20,544 bases of DNA from a virus. The stretch spans positions 1 to 20,544 of the IMG/VR virus record IMGVR_UViG_3300033571_002377; one strand, 5' to 3'. This document shows positions 14,778 through 20,544 of this stretch, one piece after another. A program made the translations under genes and the position numbers. Each line of letters begins with the position of its first letter. Positions within the stretch are counted from its first letter, which is position 1. The notes under the pieces are model-generated. The model was not told where the DNA came from, did no database searches, and saw nothing but the letters and a program-made list of their open reading frames with translations.

Positions 14778-16024
14778 TGTCAAACTATAGCAAAAGTACA
14801 AACTTCTTAGCAAAAGACTCTTTAGCAGACTCAGATCCAGGTAAAATTATTAAAGGTTCTGAATTTGATACAGAATTTAATAGTATTGTAACTGCTGTTA
14901 ATAGTAAAGCTAACACAGCTTCTCCAGCATTAACTGGAGTTCCAACAGCCCCTACTGCATCTTCAGGCACTAATTCAACTCAATTAGCTACAACAGAGTT
15001 TGTTCAAGCTGCAGCAGATACTGCAAGGACTTATTCTACTGTTCAAACATTTAAAGATACTACATTTAGTATTATAGACAATACAGATGCAACTAAAAAG
15101 ATTGCTTTAGAGCTTGGTAATATTACTACAGCTACTACTAGAACACTTACAGTAGCAGATAAAAGTGGTACTATTGCTTTAACAAGTGATTTACCAGTAG
15201 TTGATCCATTAAATAGTGCTACAAATACAGTAGTGACAGGTACTTATGCAGCTACATCAAGTACAACAATTACAATTACAGCTACAAATACATATACAGC
15301 AGGTCAAATAGTTTATATTACATTTACTAAATCTTCAGGTAGTGATTTAACTGCAGGTAATTATACTATTGCAACTGCTACTGGAAGTGGATTTACAATT
15401 ACTTATGGAAGTTCAGTAACCTCAGCAGGCTCAATGACTTCATCAAGATATGGTTATGCAGCAATTGCTACAACTACAGAGATTATTGCTGGAACAGATA
15501 CTACTAAATTTATAACTCCAAGTAGATTAAAAGAAGCTAATTTATCTCCATCTAGTCCAACGACAATGACTGGTGAAATAGTTACAATTTCTAATGTACC
15601 CTCTTGGGCTAGAAGAATATCTTTATTATTTAAAGAAGTTTCAACAAGTGGTGGTTCAAATAAACCATTCATTAGATTAGGAACCTCTAGTGGAGTAGAC
15701 TCTACATCTACCTATTTAGGAACAACTGGTAGTACTAAAAGTATTACTACTGGTACTGATACAAGTAACTGGTCAGATAGTATCCTTATTGTTGGTGCAG
15801 GAGCTCTTCATGCAGCTGCTAATAAATTAAACGGAATTATCACTTTAGTTAATGGTGGTAATTACGACTGGTATGTTACAGGATCACTTGGTGTTTCACA
15901 AAATAATGGTATTTTTTATTTAGGTGGTAGTAAAACTCTTGCAAGTGCACTAACTCAGTTAGAGTTTAATATTGAAAGTTCAGATACATACGATAATGGT
16001 ACAGTTATTGTAATTTATGAATAA
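14777..16024 (+). CDS. Third tail fibre-like protein
   Basis: A 415-residue protein. The N-terminus SNYSKSTNFLAKDSL followed by GSEFDTEFNSIVTAVNSKA is a common tail-attachment segment of podovirus fibres. It is followed by the phage fibre repeat SPALTGVPTAPTAS...TQLATTEFVQ (about residues 55-80), a beta-rich shaft with IALELGNITT and LTVADKSGTIALTS, and from about residue 265 a C-terminal domain aligning with that of the fibre at 9605. Being encoded directly after the nozzle and coupled to it (TAATG) makes it the best candidate for the fibre anchored to the tail hub. Its stop overlaps the next gene by eight bases. Host-binding role inferred. Confidence 0.83.
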   Translation: MSNYSKSTNFLAKDSLADSDPGKIIKGSEFDTEFNSIVTAVNSKANTASPALTGVPTAPTASSGTNSTQLATTEFVQAAADTARTYSTVQTFKDTTFSIIDNTDATKKIALELGNITTATTRTLTVADKSGTIALTSDLPVVDPLNSATNTVVTGTYAATSSTTITITATNTYTAGQIVYITFTKSSGSDLTAGNYTIATATGSGFTITYGSSVTSAGSMTSSRYGYAAIATTTEIIAGTDTTKFITPSRLKEANLSPSSPTTMTGEIVTISNVPSWARRISLLFKEVSTSGGSNKPFIRLGTSSGVDSTSTYLGTTGSTKSITTGTDTSNWSDSILIVGAGALHAAANKLNGIITLVNGGNYDWYVTGSLGVSQNNGIFYLGGSKTLASALTQLEFNIESSDTYDNGTVIVIYE

Positions 16025-16376
16025 AGTATTTTATGCTGATCTTCTATATAAGATATATGGAAGTCCAAAAGAAGGTAAGAAACAGTTTTTAGAAGAAGCA
16101 CTAACTTGGGACTACTACCCAATTTATCGTAATAATGAAACAGTTGCTTTATTCGTAGTAAAAGGTAATAGAATACATTGTGGATGCCTCCCTGAGTATA
16201 AAGGTAAGTGGTTTCCCATGAAGATGTACAAAAGGTTATGTAAAAATATAATCTTAAAATATGGAAAAGCTGAAGCAGCTACATTCCATGAAGCAAAAGA
16301 TTTTGTAGAGAGACTAGGGTTTAAAGAAATAAGTAGAAATGAAAATATTATTAATTTTATAAAGACTGAGGTTTAA
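16017..16376 (+). CDS. GNAT-like small virion protein in the T7 gp13 position
   Basis: A 119-residue protein whose sequence resembles a reduced N-acetyltransferase (GNAT) fold: a strand region ALFVVKG and HCGCLPEYKGKW (54-65), a helix KRLCKNIILKYG, and FVERLGFKEISR (96-107), the usual late GNAT strand-turn motif. No convincing acetyl-CoA-binding R/Q-x-x-G-x-G/A loop is seen, so catalysis is doubtful. T7 gp13, an internal virion protein of similar size and related style, occupies the same place after the tail genes and before the large internal proteins. A structural or morphogenetic role is therefore more likely than acetylation, but this is inference. It overlaps the fibre gene by eight bases. 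Confidence 0.65.
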   Translation: MNKVFYADLLYKIYGSPKEGKKQFLEEALTWDYYPIYRNNETVALFVVKGNRIHCGCLPEYKGKWFPMKMYKRLCKNIILKYGKAEAATFHEAKDFVERLGFKEISRNENIINFIKTEV

Positions 16377-16377
16377 C

Positions 16378-17301
16378 ATGAGTTTTTTTTCGGATGCAAT
16401 TGGAAGTATATTTGGAACTAATGATGCTGCAGATCAATATGCTGCTCAAGTAGCTCAGAATGCTGAATTAGCTGCATTTAACCCTAAATCATTTACAACT
16501 GGTTTTGGTAAAAGCAAGTTTGATAAAGGAAAAGGTACTTATACTTTAGACCCTAGACTCTCTGCTATGAGAGATATATTCTATGGTGGTGCTATGCAAG
16601 CACTTCCTGGTCAAGCTGGAGTTGATTTCTCTAAAGGCATTCAACAATATGGAATAAACTTATTTAATCGTGCTCAAGGCACTGATATTGGTCAAAAGAC
16701 ACAAGATTACTATAATCAAGTATTAGCTGGAATGGCTCCATCAAGAGCAGAAGAAGAGAGTAGACTTGCTAATACTCTATTTAGTCAAGGTCGCACTGGT
16801 TTAGGTACTGGTGTAGAAGGTGGTTATGTTAACCCTGAACAATTTGCTTTATTAAAAGCTCGTGAAGGTCAAAATCAACAACTCTATTTAGGTGCTGAAG
16901 ATAGAGCAAGACAACAACAATTAGATGACATTAAACAAGCTCTTTCAACTTATGGTTTAGGTGGTGAAATACTAGCTAACCCATATAAAACAGCTTCAGG
17001 TTTATTTGGTTTAGGTACTAACTTAGAGCAACTTGGGATGACTCCGTTAGATTTAAGTTATAAATTTGGTACAGCAGCATCAAATGCTGGAGTAAATCAA
17101 GCTAGTATGCTTAATCAAGGTGCTGGTGCTCAATATAATGCTAACCTTGCTAATGCAGGTATATTCTCTAATCTACTAGGTAGTGTATTCCCTGCAAGTT
17201 CAATTCAAAGTGGAATGAGTAGTTTAGGTAACTGGGCTGGTGGCTTATTTGGTAGTCCTTCATCAGGCAGTGGTGCTTATACTGGCGGTATTAAATTCTA
17301 A
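16378..17301 (+). CDS. Putative internal virion protein (T7 gp14-like position)
   Basis: A 307-residue protein rich in Ala, Gly, Gln, Asn and Leu, mostly helical. It opens with FFSDAIGSIFGTNDAADQYA, a weak amphipathic or hydrophobic start, and ends in a Gly/Ser/Ala-rich segment with SIQSGMSSLGNWAGGLFG that could insert into a membrane. Middle helices are rich in QNAE, LANTLFSQGRTG and REGQNQQLYLG. No enzymatic motif seen. GAGG at 16368-16371 provides the ribosome site. It is the first of three long proteins after the tail genes, the place where podoviruses encode core proteins that leave the head with the DNA and make a conduit across the cell envelope. Function inferred from position and composition. 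Confidence 0.68.
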   Translation: MSFFSDAIGSIFGTNDAADQYAAQVAQNAELAAFNPKSFTTGFGKSKFDKGKGTYTLDPRLSAMRDIFYGGAMQALPGQAGVDFSKGIQQYGINLFNRAQGTDIGQKTQDYYNQVLAGMAPSRAEEESRLANTLFSQGRTGLGTGVEGGYVNPEQFALLKAREGQNQQLYLGAEDRARQQQLDDIKQALSTYGLGGEILANPYKTASGLFGLGTNLEQLGMTPLDLSYKFGTAASNAGVNQASMLNQGAGAQYNANLANAGIFSNLLGSVFPASSIQSGMSSLGNWAGGLFGSPSSGSGAYTGGIKF

Positions 17302-17310
17302 GGAAAAATT

Positions 17311-18570
17311 ATGGCTGACATCGTTGGAAGTTTATTTGGTTTATCTCCTGATTTAGTTAGGGCTAATATAGCTAAAGAGAATGAAGCTAGAGCACAATTT
17401 ATGGCTCAAAATGCTCCTACTGGCTATGGAAACATTGTATATGGTGCCTCTAAATTAGGTCAAAATATTGGTGGAGCAGTGCAAGGGTTACTTGGTATTG
17501 AAGACCCTACTTTAAAAAAAGCAACTAAATTAGAGCAAGTATTACAAATTACTCAAAATAATTTAGGTGAGGGTGTTACTGATCCTACTAAGCTCTATCC
17601 TGAACTTGTTAAAAATTTACGAGATGCTGGATTAGAAAGAGAAGCTACACAAGCATCTATTGCTGGTTATGGTGAAATACAAGATTGGAATAAAACTCAA
17701 GCTGCTATTAAAAAAGATGAAGCACTTGCTACAAAAACTGCTAAAGAAAATGATCCAAAAGAAAAAGCATTTTGGACATTAGCAGGATCAGGAAAAGTAT
17801 CTCCTGAATCAATTAAATTAGCAATTGAAAATGGTATGGATTTCTCAAAGTTAGATATTAATGATAGAGAAAAGAAATCTGCTATGGCTCAGCAATTAAT
17901 AGATGCTGGGTATAAAGAAGGATCTGCTGAATATCAAGCTAAAATGAAAGAATTTATTGAGTCAGAAATTAAAGGTAAATCTAAAGGTGAAGGTAATGTA
18001 ACTATTGGTGGTATTAATGTAGATACAGGAAAAGCATCTGAAGCTGCTGGTAAAGTAATTGGAGAAGCAGTAGCTAATATTGAAAATAAATATTCTGCAT
18101 TAGATAGTTTACAAGAAGCAAAAGTAGTTTTATCTAAAGGTATTAATGGTGGTATTTATGGACCTGCTAAACAATTTATTACAAAAGCCACAGGTGGTTT
18201 AATAGGAAGTCCTGAGAAAGTAAGAAATACCGAAGAATTCCTATCATATATTGGTAATACAGTAGTTCCTAGACTTAAAGAATTTGGTGGTAATGACTCT
18301 AATGAGGAACTTAAATACTTACAAAGTATCATGGGTGGTCAGCAATCACTAGAGCCTGAATCTATGAAAAATATATTAGAGTCAGCAGAAAGAAAAATTA
18401 ATCGTGGTATTGAAAGATTAAAAAGACAAGCTGAATCTGCAAATAAAAAAGAAAATGGAAAACCACTTCCTTTACCAATTGATGCAGGACCATCAAGAGA
18501 AGAATCTAATATACCTAAACCTAAGAAAAGAAAATATGTTATTGGAGTAGGTTTTCAGGAGGCAGACTAA
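17311..18570 (+). CDS. Putative internal virion / DNA ejection protein
   Basis: A 419-residue, helical, Lys/Glu/Ala-rich protein. N-terminus: ADIVGSLFGLSPDLVRANIA. Residues about 310-350 contain NTEEFLSYIGNTVVPRLKEF and GGNDSNEELKYLQSIMGG, a segment I have the impression recurs in podovirus internal virion proteins, followed by a charged helix (ERKINRGIERLKRQAE) and a Pro/Lys-rich tail. Long low-complexity helical stretches suggest coiled coils. No catalytic motif or signal peptide. Start after AAGGAA (17301-17306). The AGGAGG for the next gene lies inside its last codons and its stop shares a base with the next ATG. Probably ejected with the genome; not proven. Confidence 0.68.
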   Translation: MADIVGSLFGLSPDLVRANIAKENEARAQFMAQNAPTGYGNIVYGASKLGQNIGGAVQGLLGIEDPTLKKATKLEQVLQITQNNLGEGVTDPTKLYPELVKNLRDAGLEREATQASIAGYGEIQDWNKTQAAIKKDEALATKTAKENDPKEKAFWTLAGSGKVSPESIKLAIENGMDFSKLDINDREKKSAMAQQLIDAGYKEGSAEYQAKMKEFIESEIKGKSKGEGNVTIGGINVDTGKASEAAGKVIGEAVANIENKYSALDSLQEAKVVLSKGINGGIYGPAKQFITKATGGLIGSPEKVRNTEEFLSYIGNTVVPRLKEFGGNDSNEELKYLQSIMGGQQSLEPESMKNILESAERKINRGIERLKRQAESANKKENGKPLPLPIDAGPSREESNIPKPKKRKYVIGVGFQEAD

Positions 18571-20255
18571 TGGCTAATGAACCACAAATTATAGAATTTA
18601 ATGGAGTTGAATATGAGTTTCCTGCAGAAATGTCTGATGCTCAAATTGAACAAGCTTTAAAAGGACAAAAGCCTGAAACACCTTCAGGATGGAAAAAGGG
18701 TTGGGAAGATTCATTTGTTGGTGCAGCACAAATTCTTCGTCATGCTGCTGGAAGTGACCCTGAAAAAATTAAAGCCTCTGATGAACATATTAAACAACTT
18801 GAAAAAGATTACCAATTAGCTCGTAAACTTTCAGGTGAAACTGGCTTTGATTGGGATAGACTTGGTGGTAATTTACTTAATCCTGTAACTTTAGCTACTA
18901 CAGCAGCTTCAGGTGGTCTTGGTACATTTTTAAATTTAGGTAAACTAGGTACTTCAGCATTAATTGGAGGTACAACGGCTGCAGTTGAGCCAGTTACTGA
19001 AGGAGATTTTGCTACTGAAAAAGCTAAACAAGTTGCTATTGGCACTATAGCAGGTCCATTAGGTGAAAAAGTAGTGAGTGGTGTTGGTAGAGTATTAAAA
19101 CCTGCTGTTGGTAAAGCAGAAGAATTACTTCGTAAATCAGATATTATTCCTACACTAGGTCAAACATTAGGTGGTAAGTATAAGTCATTTGAACAGTTCT
19201 TAGAGAATCTTCCATTTGCTGGTAATGTTAGAACTGCTCAAGATGAGGCTACAAAACAATTTAATAAGGCTATTTATAATAGAGCACTTTCTAAAATAGA
19301 TCAAAAACTTCCTGATAATAAGATGGGATTTGAGGCTTTTGATTCTACAAATAAAATTATTTCAGATGCTTATGATGAAGTATTAAAAAAAGTTAATTTT
19401 AGTCTTGATGTCAAAACAATGGCTAATATTAACCAAACAATTAAAAAAGGAACACTTCTTCCTGACCAAGAAACTAAAGTAAATCAAGCTGTAAATGCTA
19501 TTATTTATAAGCATTTCCCTAATGTAAGAAGTGCTTTAGCTGAAAGTACTCAACCTATTACTGAAGTTAGAGATAGTTTAACTAATATTATTAAGAATAA
19601 ACCAAAAGAATATGGTAATGTTTTAGAAACAGTAGATGGTGCTACTTATAAAGGAATTGAATCTGACTTCCAAAAAGAAATTAATACCTATCTAACAAGT
19701 ACTACTGCAGACGATAGAAAAATTGGAGTTGCTCTTAAAGAGGTGCTAAATACAATAAAGTCTAATTTAAATAAACAAAATCCTACTGAGAATAGTAGTT
19801 TAAGAAAGATAGATAGTGCCTATAGAGATTTATTCTCTATTAATAAAGCTATTCAATCTACTGGCGATACTAATGGAATATTTACTCCTAAAAACTATAG
19901 GAATGCAGTTAAACGAACTGCTACTGGATCTAAAACATACGCATCAGGTAAGGCTTTAAATCAAGATATTGCTTTAGCTGGTGAAGAAGTATTAACTGCT
20001 CCAGCAGGTTCTATGGCAGAGGGTAGACAAACTGGTATATTAGCTTCTTTATTTAGCCCATTAGTTGCTATTCCTTCAGGTATTGCTGCAGCAACTATAT
20101 ATTCACCTACAGGTCAAAAAGTTACTAATGCTCTATTAAGGCAAAGACCTGAGATAGTTAAGAATTTTGGTGCTTTACTACAAGAGTATTCCCCATATCT
20201 TGGAGCTTTGGTTGGTAAAGATACTGTAGAGGAATATAATAGATCAGAGAAATAA
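18570..20255 (+). CDS. Putative internal virion / DNA ejection protein with membrane-prone segments
   Basis: A 561-residue protein. It starts with IIEFNGVEYEFPAEMSDAQI (residues 7-26), a short beta-hairpin motif at the N-terminus of many phage virion proteins. Residues about 100-175 are Gly/Ala/Leu-rich and membrane-prone (LLNPVTLATTAASGG, IGTIAGPLGEKVVSGVG), followed by IIPTLGQTLGG and FEQFLENLPFAGN. The middle (220-470) is helical and charged, and a second hydrophobic stretch lies at about 490-514 (LFSPLVAIPSGIAAATIYS). No lytic transglycosylase motif is visible, unlike T7 gp16. A perfect ribosome site AGGAGG (18557-18562) is seven bases upstream. Last gene of the + strand unit, ending two bases before a terminator. 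Function inferred from position and hydrophobic profile. Confidence 0.68.
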   Translation: MANEPQIIEFNGVEYEFPAEMSDAQIEQALKGQKPETPSGWKKGWEDSFVGAAQILRHAAGSDPEKIKASDEHIKQLEKDYQLARKLSGETGFDWDRLGGNLLNPVTLATTAASGGLGTFLNLGKLGTSALIGGTTAAVEPVTEGDFATEKAKQVAIGTIAGPLGEKVVSGVGRVLKPAVGKAEELLRKSDIIPTLGQTLGGKYKSFEQFLENLPFAGNVRTAQDEATKQFNKAIYNRALSKIDQKLPDNKMGFEAFDSTNKIISDAYDEVLKKVNFSLDVKTMANINQTIKKGTLLPDQETKVNQAVNAIIYKHFPNVRSALAESTQPITEVRDSLTNIIKNKPKEYGNVLETVDGATYKGIESDFQKEINTYLTSTTADDRKIGVALKEVLNTIKSNLNKQNPTENSSLRKIDSAYRDLFSINKAIQSTGDTNGIFTPKNYRNAVKRTATGSKTYASGKALNQDIALAGEEVLTAPAGSMAEGRQTGILASLFSPLVAIPSGIAAATIYSPTGQKVTNALLRQRPEIVKNFGALLQEYSPYLGALVGKDTVEEYNRSEK

Positions 20256-20256
20256 A

Positions 20257-20287
20257 AAAGGGGCACTTAAGCCCCTTTCTTTATTCT
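20257..20287. terminator. Bidirectional intrinsic terminator at a convergent gene junction
   Basis: AAAGGGGC (20257-20264) pairs with GCCCCTTT (20271-20278) around an ACTTAA loop: an eight-base perfect stem. Rightward the stem is followed by CTTTATT; leftward, read on the minus strand, it is followed by TTTTTTATTT, the stronger U-tract. It ends the + strand structural transcript just after the 561-residue gene and the minus-strand transcript whose last gene stops at 20281, so the same hairpin serves both strands. Confidence 0.9.
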
Positions 20288-20436
20288 CCATCTTCATCCC
20301 ATTCAATCATCAGTCGAATGATTAGAAGATCAAGCAAGAGTATCCAACCTTTACCTTTCCTGCCTATCTGCTTATAACTCATGTGTTCAATACCTACATT
20401 AACACCACTGATTAGTTCTGATCCAAAATAAAACAT
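20281..20436 (-). CDS. Small hypothetical protein, opposite strand
   Basis: A 51-residue protein on the minus strand, ATG at 20436 down to TAA at 20281. It starts MFYFGSELISGVNVGIEHM and has a hydrophobic, Leu/Ile-rich stretch GWILLLDLLIIRLMIEW before an acidic end (DEDGE). The stretch contains an Asp and an Arg, so it is likely a buried beta or helical core rather than a clear membrane helix. GAGG seven bases upstream supports the start, and the ATG shares its A with the stop of the preceding gene, so the two are coupled. No family recognised. It belongs to the leftward transcript that meets the structural genes head-on at the terminator. Confidence 0.7.
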   Translation of the reverse strand: MFYFGSELISGVNVGIEHMSYKQIGRKGKGWILLLDLLIIRLMIEWDEDGE

Positions 20437-20543
20437 TAGTTTACCTCACAAGTTCCGCCACTGCAAGCCAAATTATCTTTAGCTTCCGTATGGTCGTCAG
20501 TTTCAATTACTTTCGTTAAGTCTATCTCTTGAAGATGTTTAAA
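20436..20543 (-). CDS. C-terminal fragment of an unidentified gene, opposite strand
   Basis: The last 35 residues of a minus-strand gene that continues beyond the right edge, ending TAA at 20438-20436. The visible end is charged (FKHLQEIDLTKVIETDDHTE) and finishes with ACSGGTCEVN, a Cys-x4-Cys pair close to the C-terminus. Such a flexible cysteine tail occurs in some redox enzymes, but 35 residues do not allow a family call. The stop overlaps the start of the next small gene. It shows that a leftward module adjoins the structural genes. Confidence 0.6.
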   Translation of the reverse strand, partial: FKHLQEIDLTKVIETDDHTEAKDNLACSGGTCEVN

Positions 20544-20544
20544 C

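Noticed and set aside
3064-16024. Diversity-generating retroelement acting on the fibre genes
   Set aside because: No reverse transcriptase gene and no template-variable repeat pair with adenine-specific differences were seen in the window.

Overview
The window is part of the genome of a tailed double-stranded DNA phage. It is AT-rich, densely packed, and almost entirely coding on the + strand. The gene set points to a podovirus (short-tailed phage): terminase, portal, scaffold and coat, then a T7 gp11/gp12-like adaptor and nozzle pair, a small GNAT-like protein in the position of T7 gp13, and three long candidate internal virion proteins. No sheath, tape-measure or tail-tube genes are seen. 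The host cannot be named from the sequence. AT-richness, the fibre repeat style and two consensus host-type sigma-70 promoters fit a Gram-negative, possibly aquatic, bacterium; this is inference.

Layout: (1) 3-3067, DNA packaging: C-terminus of the large terminase, a cysteine-rich small protein, and the portal. (2) 3064-7028, a very large collagen-containing, repeat-built fibre gene and a small partner. (3) 7037-9380, a compact capsid unit: strong extended -10 promoter, small protein, FmdB-type zinc ribbon protein, scaffold, major capsid protein, intrinsic terminator. (4) 9423-10972, a 59-aa charged protein and a second fibre. (5) 10977-12439, a lysis-like cassette: one-TM protein, SprT-like metallopeptidase, 3TM holin-like protein, M15 peptidase, and a 58-aa basic DUF6496-like protein. 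(6) 12440-20255, a tail and ejection unit opened by a perfect consensus promoter: adaptor, nozzle, third fibre, GNAT-like protein and three candidate internal virion proteins. (7) 20257-20544, a bidirectional terminator and two genes on the opposite strand, the start of another module.

The parts fit one virion programme. The terminase packages DNA through the portal into a scaffold-assembled capsid; the adaptor and nozzle close the portal; three fibre-like proteins probably handle host recognition; internal proteins are ejected with the DNA; the holin and peptidase free the progeny. The most unusual points are the modular 1222-aa fibre encoded between portal and scaffold, two fibres sharing a paralogous C-terminal domain, the promoter-terminator-bounded capsid unit, the two near-identical promoters, and a HExxH protease inside the lysis cassette. 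No clearly new defence or mobile system was found.
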